Below are positions 1 through 12,900 of a DNA stretch of 64,000 nucleotides, piece by piece. Below the pieces are notes generated by a model. That model was not told where the DNA came from. It was given only the letters and a program-made list of their open reading frames with translations, and searched no databases. The stretch is from Rheum nobile (Eukaryota > Streptophyta > Magnoliopsida > Caryophyllales > Polygonaceae). The DNA is taken from contig WOAB01000162.1 of the NCBI GenBank assembly GCA_027886185.1, forward strand, positions 62,001 to 126,000, written 5' to 3'. Position 1 is the stretch's first letter; every line of letters begins with the position of its first letter. Position numbers and translations under genes: made by a program.

Positions 1-3000
1 ATTGCCAGACCTTGTCTTTTTGTCTTCAACTCCATCAAGCTCAGCTCTCTCCATTTGCTACACATTCAGGTTCAAACCTAATTCCCCTAACCCTAAATTG
101 TTATGATTGTGTTGGGGTTGTTTTCTTATTTTTAGTGTTTGTGATTCTCCTATCTCTATATATCCTTGTACTCCCTTATACTTGTGCTTGAATTGTTTGG
201 TTTGAGACTCGTGCTTCCCTGTTTTTCTTTGGGAATTTTGTTTACGGGTTAGAAATTAAGAAGAATATACAACAAGTGTGCACATAGGTTTCAAAATGCT
301 TACATATCCAAGGCAAAAAACAACCTAACAAAGCCTACTTAAGTAAAGATCTCCAAGAGCTGAGGTCACTGTTCCTTCCCCAATTGGCATGAACATTGGA
401 TTTCATAGCTTGAATGACTTGGTTCGCACACTCGATAGCAGTAGTGGTCTTGTTCTGATAGATGAGAAGGTTGTGGGCTGACCAAGAGTAATAGACAAAG
501 GTGGATGTGCATGAGGTACTTCCATGTTTTCTTGTTGTTTAGGTGGTTGACATATGCTCAAGACTGGTCGACGTGGTCTTATTTTTTTTTCTTATTATTG
601 ATATAGATTTCAGTGTTTGATTGTGCTTAATTAGATTTAAGAAGTGAGCATATAATGATTAGGTGAATATATGTAGATAGTAGACATATAGTTATCCATA
701 TATACCATTGATTACATGTTCCATATACATCTACCAACAGATGTTAGGGAGGTCGAACTCCAATACAAGGTTAGGTTTTCTCCCTCATCTTCCTCCTTTT
801 GGTGATTGAGAAGTAACCAATTCATATATTATGTTGTTTTGATTGTTCTTTCTTAAATTTGTTGGCTTGAATGCGTGATTGCTCACTGATTTTAGTCAAG
901 TAATTGAAATTGACAGATAGGGAATGTGAATGTTGGTCAATAACAGTATGTATAATCATAAAATTTTAGTCAAGTAATTTTACAAACAAATGATAGATAG
1001 GGAATGTGAATGTAGAATCGATGATTGAAAGTGAAGTGCGTTTTGCTGATTATACCTTAAGTATTTGTACCAAGTTTTGATTTTTTGAATGTGTTCTTCG
1101 GCAAAGAGAAAAAATGGTGCATGTGGATTCTGATTTTTTGCCTAACAGTTTAAAGAAGTGCAAGGTCAAGAGAAAAAATGGTGTATGGCTAATTCCATTG
1201 TAGCCTCTCAAACTTTGTCAAGTGAATAGGGTACAAGGTCAATATTGCGTTGATTTTGAGGCTTTTGATCGTCGTTACCATCTTAAACATTTCTAATTTT
1301 CCTCTTACGGTAGTATATTTTATTGTATTGTGCTTGTGAGTAACGATTCATTAGCTTGTTTGAGAGTGTGAAATTGGTTTAAGTGTGCTCACTTGAACAT
1401 GGGTTATCCTATCAATTGATGCCCAAGGATTAATTTCTCTATCCCCTTTCATTTTCTAAATTCTTTTTCAGTTCATGGATTTGGTTTAATGATAAGAGTA
1501 GGGTATTCTCCTGCACCATAATTTTTATGCAATACACGGGTCTTATAGCATTGAATGATAAGAGTAGGGTTTTCTCCCAAGTCCTGTAATGCCAAATTCA
1601 GAGGAGTGCAAATAGAAAGGATTCAGTAAATGACAGTAAGAATGAAAGGATGAGTGAAGTGCATTTGACTTCACCATGTGACTGCACAGAACTTGAGAAA
1701 TTGATTTGAAGTTGAAGGGGGCACACAATAATGAGATTGCACTTTTGCCCCCCATGGACCCCTGTCATCTACATTGAGCCAAAGCTGGATCTCAATCAAA
1801 GTAAAGCAAAAATGTCAAACTTTATTCCCTTACACACACCAAAAATAAAAATAATAATCAGAGAAGGTTTTTCTAGGATCAGGCCTCATGTAAAACTATC
1901 CATAGATGTATGTCCTCTTTCTCTGGACAAATTTCTCCCCTTGTTTCCCACTAGTGTCCGTTGTCAAATTGTCATGATTTCAAGAGCTCCCATATCTCAT
2001 GTGAATCTACACGCTTGAGACAAAGGAACAACAATAAATAATTTGATTTCTCCTTTAACACCTTTGAGTACTATCCCACCAACTATGCTACAAAACTGCT
2101 AGCTGCCAACTGAAACATGTACATCTGTCTATACCCAAATCAGACCTAGTATTTGCTTTTATATCTGGTTGTGATAACTTTTATATGTTCATTGATCTGC
2201 CATTGACATATGTGATCCAATGTGTGCATGTAATGTAAGAAATTCTGGATGAATATAGAGGTTCTGCATAATTATGAGTTTGTAACTGTAACCAATAGAA
2301 ATGTCTTCTATATGTAATGGCTGGTGTGCAGCCATGTGGATTTTTGTATGATCCTTAAGCTCTACATTTGTTTGTAAAATTTAAGTATTCAGCGAACAAA
2401 AACTGCACTGACTGAATCAATATTCATGTTTTATCTTCCAACCTTGTTGAGTAGTATGGTTGTTCTGAATAGTTCTTTAGGGTTGTGCTTCTGCTTTTGA
2501 AAAATGATACTTTTTCCATTGTAGCCTACTTATATCTGCATATTACAATACCACAATTCATTCTCGTAGAAGTTATGTTATTTGGAGATACTGATTTTTT
2601 TTTCTCCCTTTGTTCACAGGGTAGGGAGGTTGCTCCACAAGAGACTAACCAACTTGAAATGGAAATGCAGTATGTTTCTTATCCTACATTCAGAATTTTG
2701 GGCAACCGAACTTTTTCTTTTTGGTCGGAATGGGCAACTGAACTTTTTCTTTTTGGGGGGAATGGGCAACTGAACTTTTGCGAGCCTCAATAGGATGACC
2801 AATGGCTGTCAAATACATAGCTTGAAATCTAATCAATTCCAAACCCCTAAAATTATGGTGAAAGCTTTGGTCTTTGTGCTTTGACTAGTACCATAGACTT
2901 TCTTAATTCAAAGACATAATTGAACAATTCTTGCCTATAAAATCAACTATCAAGATAACCCATAACATCAGGGTAAGAAAAGTCAGTTTGCAAATGCAAC

Positions 3001-3373
3001 AAGTATGTAAGTCACTTTGTTTCTAATCCAATCCAGTAGAAGGTTGCTTTCAGAAGTTTAGGTGTAAGTAGAAAAGTAGTTGCTTATTTTATGATAACAA
3101 TTGCATAAGAGAATATTATACTATGTCATAAACAGATGCATTCTTGTGAGAACTTGGTTTTAAACATGTCATCTTGGCTCCACATTAAAAAAATTATCTT
3201 AGTGCCCCTTCTTAACTCTGAACTATATTTCTTAGGTCCTGAATTAACCTGACTAAGATATTAAAGAAATAAATGCTGGCCTAGCGCATGACCATTCTTG
3301 TCTTTTTATATCTCATATACTCATAAGTCATAAGTGACTTTTCGTGACATGTATAGTTAGGTATGTAGGATAG
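1..3373. other. AT-rich non-coding region, no gene recognised
   Basis: No open reading frame here resembles a known protein, and all are short. The stretch has T-rich tracts and many intron-like GT/AG sites. A short segment at 2620-2669 is bounded by an acceptor-like TTCACAG and a donor-like GTATGT and is open in one frame, but I could not identify it. The region may be an intron or leader of a decayed gene, or interior of the CACTA element whose terminus lies at 5649. Confidence 0.5.
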
Positions 3374-3446
3374 CTGGAAGATGGCACTATATTTGAGAAA
3401 AGAGGTTTTGATGGGTCAGCACCTCTGGAATTCATAACTGATGAGG
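3374..3446 (+). pseudogene. FKBP-type prolyl isomerase exon fragment (ROF1/FKBP62-like)
   Basis: One frame reads LEDGTIFEKRGF followed by DGSAPLEFITDE. This matches part of an FK506-binding domain of large plant FKBPs (ROF1/FKBP62 type), in the strand and loop that lead into the TDEEQV motif. The match stops exactly at a canonical donor (G/GTGAGT at 3447), so it is a genuine exon end. Immediately upstream the frame has a TAG where the family has a Lys codon, and no acceptor fits. No other FKBP exon or TPR domain was found within the window, so this is an isolated, broken exon: either a relic of a decayed gene or a fragment captured by the CACTA element ending at 5649. Identification is from recalled family features and is fairly specific. 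Confidence 0.6.
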
Positions 3447-3474
3447 GTGAGTCCTTTTGCAAATTAATTTGACT

Positions 3475-3907
3475 TTGTAAAGGTAGTGCATCCAGTTAGC
3501 TGCATCCTTCCTAGGCAAAAATCATGCAATATCTTTCAATTGAGTGCTTTTGTGCCTTTACTCAAGAAGCTACTTCCTTCAATTCGTGTATACGCCGGTG
3601 TCAATCAATTTGTGTATGCGTCGATGTCCATCAGTTTTACTTTTTGTCAATTTATGAACTAGAATTTTTTTTCTTTGTGTCAATAAATGTGATATCTTAG
3701 TGTGAATTTACTTTTCTGTTTTCTACTTTACTAAATCCTGCATTTTCTCATTTGATAGTTAACTGGACATTGTAAAGGTAGTGCATCCAGTTAGCTGCAT
3801 CCTTCCTAGGCAAAAATCATGCAATTTCTTTCAATTGAGTGCTTTTGTGCCTTTACTCAAGAAGCTACTTCCTTCAATTTGTGTATACGCCGGTGTCAAT
3901 CAATTTG
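3475..3907. repeat. 138-bp direct repeat, two units 295 bp apart
   Basis: Units 3475-3612 and 3770-3907 are almost identical (about two mismatches). Both begin TTGTAAAGGTAGTGCATCC and end at CAATCAATTTG. The spacer between them includes a partial third echo near 3613-3640 (a GTGTATGCGTCGATGTC variant of the unit's GTGTATACGCCGGTGTC). No coding potential is seen; probably a local segmental duplication. Confidence 0.8.
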
Positions 3908-5160
3908 CTGTACTTTTTCCCTTTTCATTCCTAATTTTACTGTCATATGTTAATGTTGAACTGTGATGGCATTCCCAAGTTTTATTTGTTGGGTTAATTA
4001 CATGCAATTTATGTCCTAATTTTAGCAGATATAGTGTATGTTGCTTTTTTCTGTCAACATTTATATCACCATCCAATCTATATAATGCATGGGATCATTT
4101 GATTTTGGAATTAGTCCTTTTTGACTGTCAACATTGTCTCCTGTGATCCCCTCTCTCTTTTCTCTGATTTCTGGTTGTCAATTGAAGTGAAACTATGTGT
4201 GCTTGTCAGGAAATGCTAGCTCTTCAGGAAATCAGAATCATGTTTTTACCTCCTGCTGTCCTCCAGTTATGCGGGAATTGCAGTCCATGACCTTTTTGTT
4301 CTAGTAGATTTCCACAGTGTAAGGCCAATCACATACATGCAAAGTACAAACTAGGAGCCAGGTATTACAAAGATATATGTATTTTTTCTCATCACTAAAC
4401 AATGTATGCATTCAGTTTGTTTTAAAATATCTGGCATCTAACTTGTTTGAATATTTGGTGATTATGATATTTTTATATATAGGTGATAACAATAATTTTT
4501 CTTTTTTCTTTTTGAAAATCTTATTATGAGAAGCAGCAACATCAAGCACAACAGTAGACAAAGCAACAACATCATAAGAATATGTAATGATTTAAAGGGG
4601 GAAAACAATAGTATGAAGTGGTTTTAGCAAAAAAATAACATTTCAGTTTTCTTTTGAATTGCACTTATCAATTGTTGGTGTTATTGAGTGAAATATATAT
4701 GTTTGTAGATTCATTCATATAGTTATTATGTTGTTGTTGAGTAGAATTAATTTACCTTAGTTAGGAGGGATTAATCTTATATTGGTTATTTTACTCTTTT
4801 TTTTGCAGGTTTTTGATTTTATTGGACAATCAAGAAAACATGGATATTAGCGGTATAGGATTAACATGTCTACTTTTTAGGATAATGATACTTTGATTTT
4901 GGTCCATAATTTTGGCATATTAGCACCTCTAGCTAACTTACACTTGATGTGTGTTAATTAGCACAAGCCAACTCTATATGTTTATTGACTTGGTTTTTTG
5001 TATAGTAAGTACACTTGGGCATACTATGCATTTATATATTGTAACTAACAGGTTTCTTATATAATGAATGGAATTTTAGTATAAAATTGCATTTTTTTAA
5101 GCAGGAAAAATATGTATATATATAGCAGCAAAAATTATTATGGATATATATATAATTAAT
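3908..5160. other. AT-rich stretch, probably CACTA interior
   Basis: No ORF or RNA gene is seen. Long T-rich runs lead directly into the subterminal repeats at 5161-5649, so this is likely internal sequence of the same CACTA transposon, but no transposase coding is visible. Boundary and assignment are inference. Confidence 0.35.
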
Positions 5161-5649
5161 GCACAAATACAACCGCTGCAATAGGATTTAAACCCGCGGC
5201 AAAAAAATCCGAAAAGTGCTTCATTAGATCAACTACCGTTACAAAAGAGAACCAAACCGCTGCAATAGATAACCACAACCGCTGCAATAGGTAATCATAA
5301 CGGTTCAATAGGTAATCAAACCGCTACATTAGGTCATATAACCGTTGCAATAGATATATGCAACCGCTGCAATAAGTTACAAAACCGTTGCATTAGGTAA
5401 TCAAATCGCTGCAATAGGTGTTGTAACAACCGCTGTATTAGATAAATATTAGCGGTTTTATTAATAAATGAAGCGGTTTTTGTATTGCTATTACAACCGC
5501 TGCATTAGCTTATAAAAACCGCTTTATTAGGTCTAATGCAACGCGAGCAGATAAAGCGGTTAGAAACCGCTACATTAGACATAAAGCAGCGTTTTAATAC
5601 GTATTGTAGCGGTTATTGACCGCTTCCTTAGGTCAATATTGTAGTAGTG
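5161..5649. mobile_element. Right terminus of a CACTA (En/Spm-type) DNA transposon
   Basis: The element ends at 5649; read outward-in the terminus is CACTACTACAATATTGACC, the hallmark CACTA inverted terminus. The preceding 490 bp carry about a dozen variants of AACCGCTGCAATAGG in both orientations, the subterminal transposase-binding repeat arrangement typical of this superfamily. The next three bases are CAA (5650-5652). The homologous uninterrupted LTR at 18470-18480 reads CTCCAAGGTGGTGC, so the insertion point and 3-bp target duplication are supported by an empty site. The left CACTA terminus is not in the window, so the element is at least 5.6 kb or is truncated. No TNP1/TNP2 transposase coding is visible. 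Confidence 0.85.
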
Positions 5650-6756
5650 CAAGGTGGTGCAAGACAACGATGAAAACCAGCGGCAACAACGAGGAACAAA
5701 GGCCAGCACCGACGGCTTCAGGTTGGAGGTGACGGGTTGGCTCGAACTGCACTAGAATGAGTTGTTACAAATAGAACATAGCACGGACCAAAGCGGTGCG
5801 ACGCTGGATTCAAATGGCTCGGTTGTGGCTCGATCGGACTCGGAATCAAGCGAGGTCGGTGTCGTTGGGTTTGTATCATCGTGGGCTATCACCGAGGGTG
5901 TCTAGTTGCGGCGAAAGCAGGTCATCGGCGTTGGAAAACCTCCAAAACAAATGCTCGAAAAACATGGACGAGGGGATTGTTTGATCGTTTTGTCGGCAAA
6001 TTGGATGATGAATTTGAGCGGAATGAGCTCGTATATATAGAGAAAATGTTGCCTTCAATCCCAATATCACAATCTCGTGATCTCCTCATCGAATAAGAAT
6101 CGAATCAGATCAATTTTCACCGATTCGCATAAAGATGGAATAAAACAGGGGTGCGGTTTCCTCTTGCTCGAAATCGGAATCGAACCAATTACCTCAGATA
6201 AATGAGAGTTTTCGCAGGTAAGTTAATGAGGATGATCCCGGATTTTACGGATTCGATTAAATCGGTCTAGAGAGGTCGAATTTTGAATTTGAAATCTACC
6301 CTAAAAGCTCCAACGATGTACGGAGGACCATCAATTGATTTTCTGGAAATCAATTTGATTTTGTCATAATTACAAAAATGACTCACTTAACTTGATAATT
6401 CCATGTTTCCCCTCCTAGTTTTGGGTCAATTACAATTTGAACCCAAAATTTCCAATTTATGATTTTTCGTCCCTGATTAATTATCAATGAATTTAAAGAC
6501 TTTCAAGGCTTTATTTTTTTGCCCAATTTAATTTAAGAAATTATATTTTAGACAAATATAATAAACATACATATTTGTACCCATATTGTATATCTCTCTC
6601 GTGTTTCTATTAAGAAATATTATAAGCAATATTTTGGCAATAAGTTATAATGTTTAAATTTTATTTCTTTTAAAAATATAAAATTCAAAACTTCTATGTA
6701 TGAAAAAAAGAAAAAATATTTACTTATACAACTTTTAAAATTTTAGGGTTATTACA
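5650..6756 (-). mobile_element. Family A LTR, 3' LTR, cut by the CACTA insertion
   Basis: On the minus strand the LTR starts TGTAATAACCCT at 6756 and runs leftward. It is preceded by a polypurine tract, as expected for a 3' LTR. It aligns over its length with 18473-22156 once the hAT and MITE insertions there are removed, and with the first third of 14970-17475. A TATA box (CTATATATAC, minus strand) lies near 6031-6040. Homology stops at 5650, where a CACTA transposon is inserted. The LTR is non-coding; a short minus-strand reading frame near 5876-6070 is shared with the sister copy but carries a stop at a CGA-to-TGA difference. Confidence 0.8.
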
Positions 6757-6776
6757 ATATACCCCCTTAAAAATAG
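6757..6776 (-). other. Polypurine tract of family A element
   Basis: On the minus strand TTTTTAAGGGGGTATAT directly precedes the LTR start TGTAATAACCC. This is the plus-strand priming site expected just 5' of a 3' LTR and shows that 6757 onward is element interior. Confidence 0.7.
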
Positions 6777-8291
6777 TTTCGACCCCGAAACTAGACGTAC
6801 CAAGATAGAAGGATGAGTTTTCACATGAACCTCACTACTTGAGCTTAATATCCTTAAATTATTTCGTCCTCGAAATTAATCCTAGGAAAGTCGATCAGTT
6901 TCCTCAATCATGACATTATCCCATATATGTCGTCTCCATATATTATACCATGTAATAACTCATAAATATATCCACAAGACCATGATTACCTTAGGATAAT
7001 AGTCTCAAAGATTATCTCGCTATTATGCGCTATTCACCGTAAAGATCTTAATACTTTTGAGCAAAAGAACACAACATTTGTCTTCCAAATTCCTCTTTAT
7101 ACTCAAATTCCAAAGTACATACATAACTTCCTTATAACCCAAACTCCAAGTCTTAATAACTCCAAATATTACATCTTCTTATTTCTCAAATGTACATCTC
7201 ACATATTCCACTATTCACATTGATTAAATTTGGCCCTTATGCCCATCTTTAACTCAAAATCTTCCAAAAGAAAATTTAACATTCAAATAACCCATCTCTA
7301 TTTAAGACCCTTAAGATTCCTTAATTTTCCCAAAGTAATCACACAATATTTTATTCCTATTTTCCTCCAAGTATGATTTTGATAATTCGTTTAACACCAT
7401 AATGATCAATCACTTTATTTTCTCCAAAACGTCTCATAAAATCACCTTAATAGATATAAATCACTTTTCCTCAAGCCTAGCTGGCAAGAATTTCTAACTT
7501 TTTCATCCTTCAAGTTTAATCCACCCAGAAAACAAACTTTTACCGAATGAGTTTGTTATTCGTCCATAAATTGAATATTTAATTTCTCTCCCATGATTTA
7601 TTGTCCCAATTTAGGCAAAATTTTGGCTAATCCAAATTTGCAATTTACTAGGACTATATCTTTCAATAATCCTCATATCATTACATCACTTCCTACAATA
7701 AATTTCTTATAATACGACCTATCACTTAAGTAGGTTTCACCAAATAATAGATTCATACACTTAGCTCTTCCAAAAGCTTTAAACCACTGGTCCTACAAGG
7801 AACACACTCACTTACAATCACAATATTCAACTCCTTTAAATGTTTACAGTTTAAATCACAAATCGTATTAAGCTACGATCTTTTTAGAGAAAGACAACTC
7901 TTTATGATATACTTCTCTAAAAAAATTATTCACATAATTCAATATATTTTAAAACTCACAACTAAGCATTTTAAGCTTTACATTATTTCCTTAAATGTAG
8001 TCCACCACAACTAATGCTTGGAGTATACACATGAGAAATAAAATCTCAAACTCCATAGTGCATTGACTACACATGCTTAATTCCTCATAAACAAGGAATC
8101 CTTACGAGACCAAAAACAACGCTCACCATCTCAAACGAGAAATAATGTCGTTATCCAACTTGACATTATTCAAAAGATAGAATGAAACTCATAGAATGGT
8201 CCAAGGAATAAGTAATTGGATCGAAGCTCGCAGAAGTTTAACAACCACACTTTTAAATAATTTAAATCTCAATTTAAGTCAACTCTTCACA
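6757..8291 (-). other. Non-coding interior of the family A (LARD-like) element
   Basis: Between the 3' LTR and the 5' LTR fragment lie about 1.5 kb with no gag or pol reading frame. Near 6840-6880, read on the minus strand, the sequence includes CGAGGACGAAATAATTT, resembling the segment that follows integrase in Ty3/gypsy elements, so this may be the remnant of a 3' untranslated region after loss of the coding body. A primer binding site was not found; the 3' part of the 5' LTR appears deleted. Confidence 0.5.
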
Positions 8292-8893
8292 CCATGGTCA
8301 TATCTAGTTACTATCATTGTCTCTCGAATAAAAGTCTATAGACGATATATAACTAAAATACTTTCACCAAAACGAAGGATGGACAAAAGAGATATGTACC
8401 AAGAGATTACCCGAATGAATGTGAGTATTATGGGAAGAAGATATGATTTGTTTGGGAACGTTTTACAATCAACACACAACATATATAAACTCCATTGAAT
8501 AATTGGATTCGACCAACCTCACCGCATAATGCGAATTCAAATTGGAAAGACGATCACTTAAACTAGAGGACGAGCGGTTTTCAAGTTGTATTTCTCACTC
8601 GAAGTTTATTAATTATGTGCATAAGCACTTATCTTATTTAATTCCATGACATACATATAAGTTAAGGCTTTTAATCCACACCATCTCGATACGAAAAATA
8701 TCATGGGACGAATCCCGAATAATGGTATTAGCTAAGTGCACCGCCACTTATAGGGTACGGTCATGACCAAAAGTATAAGGGCAATAATCCTCATAATACC
8801 AAGTTATAAGGAGATCATTATGCCTCGCAAGACAATAATATCCCTGACACACACGACTATTAAAGTCCACAATCGTTGATTATAAAGTCCACA
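8292..8893 (-). mobile_element. Family A 5' LTR, second half
   Basis: The reverse complement aligns with 12380-12985 and, more weakly, with 16330-16960 and 48600-49270. It shares segments such as GGTCATGACCGTACCC, GTGAGGTTGGTCG and ATTCGAGAGACAATGATAG. It begins just where the other half of the LTR, ending at 17788, breaks off. The two halves therefore look like one LTR split by insertion of the gag-protease element 8894-17787. No convincing 5-bp TSD is visible at that junction. Confidence 0.65.
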
Positions 8894-9913
8894 TGATGCG
8901 TTTCCCCCTAAGGATCATCGCTTTGGTTCAAGGAAAAGTCGCCTCTAATGCCTCATTCTTGATTGATCTTGATTTGCCCGTCAAAGTGGTAGCAAAGATG
9001 TCTCTTTTGTGGATTTTTTTTAATTGCAAGAAAGATAAAGGGATAGGCAAATTGGATATTACGCACCAATAGATTCAAAATGAATTATCAATGATCCACC
9101 ACAGATATAACTTATTTAGGTTTCACACCGTTTTTGGATATGACTCACCAAAACCGAGTAGGTTGACTTGGATATGACTCACCAAGACAAAACAATCAAC
9201 GACCGGGAAGCTCAGAGTTAATTCAAGAAACTCAATGTTCTGTATTCAAATTAATCAAAGCTTGAAAACAAAATGAAAACGGCAACACCAATAAATAGCC
9301 AAAATGTTTCACCAAAAAACCCTAAATGAAAAAGTACTGAAAACGTCTATGCCCCTCCTCCATTGGACCTGGAATTTGGATACGAGCTAGATTTGTCCAA
9401 GAACTCAAACATATCCAAAATCCAGCCCAAGTTCTCGTGTAAATCATAATTGGGCCTTTGGACCAGGTTGGGCCCCGCATATTGAAATCCCCAATGTCGT
9501 CGATGGGCTTGATGGGCTTGACTTCTCTGAGCCCACTTTCACTTCTCTCGGCCATGTGGGGTTTCATAGGCTCCTTGGCATCTCTCCTAGCCCGTGGCTA
9601 GGGCTTGTGTGAGCCAAGTGGTCCGGATCGTCGTCTTGACCGCAACTCCCTCCTCTCGGCCTTGGCAGCACCGCTCGCATGATGCTCATGGGGCGTCCAC
9701 CCAACACTTCTCCTTCAAATGGCCCCATACTTGGTAGGGGTCCCTGATCCCTTTTAAGGATTGGAACTGGTAGGGCTTGAATTGGATGAAGTTTGCTAAT
9801 TGGACTTAAGAAACCCTAATTTGAAGCACACCGGCGACCGCTTAGGTGCTCCTTTAGATTTGGCTCGTCTCTTGGCATGACCTTGCAACTTGATGTGAGC
9901 CCGGATCACATCA
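8894..9913 (-). repeat. TR-GAG 1 3' LTR
   Basis: On the minus strand it starts TGATGTGATCCGGGC right after a purine tract and ends CGCATCA. That is the same kind of start (TGAT) and end (CATCA) as the TR-GAG 3 LTRs. The reading frame of the upstream gag-protease ORF continues into the first part of this LTR. About 310 bp near its start and end are repeated at 17476-17787. Confidence 0.65.
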
Positions 9914-12900
9914 TCCTCCTCTCCTTTGAAAGGATTCGACCTCGAATCCCCGCAGCCTATACCAAGGAAGATCAAATAACACGACATAGGAAATGTTCCT
10001 AGGTAGTTGAAGCCTCTTAACCTAGACATGATTTCGTGTACCCTCCTAGATTATACAATTATGAATTTGAGGGGAATCCCCTTCTTACCATGTAGCCTAT
10101 CTCCTAGAGTTTTGCTTGGATAAATAGCATGAGAGTAACTAGATAGAACTCTAAGGACACATGAAACATGAACATAAAAATCTAGCATGTGTGTCCTAAT
10201 ACTAATAAGCATGAGATATTTTTTTGATGAGAAAACTCCCTCATTCCTTGGAGATTGCCGAATCAAGGTCACACTTGAGGATTTAGGGCTTCTAGTCTCG
10301 TGGAACATCTCGTGGGGCATCATCACTCACCGTCTTGGTTTCTTCTTTTTGTCCCATTCTCTCACTTTTCTTCATGGCTCTCTCACTTCCACTAGGCTCA
10401 TTGGCTCCAAGTTGTATATGATGTTTCCTTTGGCCACATGGTTTCGGTTGAGTCGGCCTTCATGTAGTACATTTAGGTCAAATTGACATGGTCTTCCCAA
10501 TATAAGGTCAAAGGCATTGATGGGCATCACCATAAATGTAGCTATATCCAAATAGGCACCTAAGCTAAATTTGACGTCCACCTTTGTAATATATCTCATT
10601 TTTATGTAAGGATATAAATGTAATTTCTTATTCTATTTCTAATAAAGGAATTATGGTATTTATTACATCATTTCAAAAAGGGAAATAGATTAATGGTTCT
10701 TACCCTAAGTTTGTTACAACTTTAAGTCATGGGTTATTTAAATTTATTCTAGCATTATGTTAATTTAAATTTAAATAAATTTATTAATTTAACCTAAATT
10801 ATTTGAATTAAGATTAACAATATGTTAATTGAGATTTAAATATGGTTAATTTTATGAGAGAGTGTGACTTAAGTTTAAGTTTAACCTAATTTAATTTTTC
10901 TTACATCTTAAAATGTGGTTTAAAATAATTATATAAACTTAGGATAATATTATAAATAAGTTTGTGAAAATTTTATAATTTTTCAAAAGTAAAATAAAGG
11001 AATTTTTGCCACAACTTGAAAAGTTGGTCAAAAATGTGTAAATAGGCAGAATTATAGGAAACCCGACCGTGAACAACTCCTCTTTTCTTCAACCTTCAGC
11101 CGCGAGTTGGGAGGTAAGTTTCCATGGCCGAATTCGTTCAAATTAGAGCGGGATTTTTCAATTTGAATCATGTGCATTTTAGGTAAATGTGAATCGTGTA
11201 TTATCCCTCTAAAATAGGGAATCAAATCCCCCCGATTTGTCCCAATTTCCCCCGAAAAGGCAAGCCAACTCACGGACGCGTCGATGACTTTGTTTGAAGA
11301 AATTCGATGCGATTCGAGATCGATTTGAGCCAAATTTTACGTGATTGTGTAGATATCTGTAAGGGAAATCCAACCTCTATAAATACGGCCTCATTCATGG
11401 ACAAATCTCATCCAATTTTGAGCTAAAACAACTGAATTCCTCTATACAAAGTCGCGTATGAAATTTACATTTTTCGACCACCACCGTGCTTTACCGTCGC
11501 AATTGGCACCACCACTAGTACCGCCCAGTCGTCTTATTCAAAAGCCCCTTAACCCCGACCCCAGTGGTTCTCCGACGAGGCCAAATTTCGCCATTCTCCA
11601 GCCGGTACCATTCGCGACCTCCGGTGATATTTTTTTCCCAAATTTGGTTTATGTTATTTTGATTTTATTTTTATTAATCTCCATTAATTAAGTTAATCTA
11701 GATTAATTACAAATATGTTTGGTTAATTTAATTTTATTAATATTAAAATTATATTTATTATAATGTTTTGGTATTATCTTATATTGTGAATCGTTAATTT
11801 ATAACATTTCAATTAGATAATATGTTGTGTTGGGAATTAATTAGTGTTGTAAATAAATAAATTTATGTATGTTATGCTTATTTGGAATTTACGACTAAAT
11901 GATTTTGGTATCGTATAAATAATCGTTTTATTGTAGAGCCTTGTTAATTGATTTATTTAAATTTAAATAAATTCATTTTGAAACCGAGACAAGTATCCTT
12001 AATTTTTCCGGTATTGAATAAATTATCTAATTATAATTTATTTATTTTGTGTGATTTGGGTACGTCTCGGAATCGCTTTTGGGAACAGAATTAAAATATG
12101 AAGTCAATTTGCTATTCAAAAGCAACCTCTCCCTTTACGTCGTTCGAGCTACTTCGTAACTCAAGGCAAGTGACGGTTCGCTCTTGATATTTATTCCATA
12201 TTTTTCTTAATTGACAATTAATCAATTGTTTTAATTAAGTTGGGATAAATATTATTGAAAATTGTGTTTGAGAACTTATGTGATAAAATGGTGTGGAAAA
12301 TGAATCTTATATATTAGGTTCTATATTTTGCTAGCAATGACCCTCGTAGATATATATTTAATATCATAGGGTGCTATATAAACTTTGGTGTGAATTTGGT
12401 GTGGACTTGTATACTTAGTTAGCACGAGTATTCGTAGGAACGCTATATACTTTACGAGGTTTAGATGTTTCTGTATAACTTGGTATTAGGAGGATTATTG
12501 TCCTAGTACTTTTGGTCATGACCGTACCCTTATTCGAATATAAGTGGTGGTGCACTTAGCTAGCGCCGTTATTTGGGATTCGTCCCATGGTATTCTCATT
12601 CCGAGATTGTTGTGGATTAAAAGCCTCAATGTAATGCACGTTTTGAAATTAAATAAGATAAATGCTTCTATGCACATAATTAATATACTTCGGGTGAGAA
12701 GTAAAACGTGGAATCCGCTCGGGCTCCTGTCTAAAGTAAGTCATCTTTCCAATCTGAATTCGCTTACGCGGTGAGGTTGGTCGAGGACCCAAATAGTCAA
12801 AGGAGTCAGTTTTTACAACTTTGTGTGATAAATGTTCCCAAACAAACGTACATAATTCCTATAAGACTCAATTCATTGGAGTCTTCTTTTGAATCATATC

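Noticed and set aside
2620..2669. Exon-like segment with acceptor and donor (GREVAPQETNQLEMEM)
   Set aside because: Only about 50 nt, no recognisable family and no partner exons; not enough to call a gene.
5161..5640. CRISPR-like regular repeats
   Set aside because: Repeats are degenerate, in both orientations and irregularly spaced next to a CACTA terminus; the genome is a plant nuclear genome.
8196..8498. 100-codon plus-strand frame
   Set aside because: Lies inside the minus-strand family A LTR fragment and element interior; no similarity.
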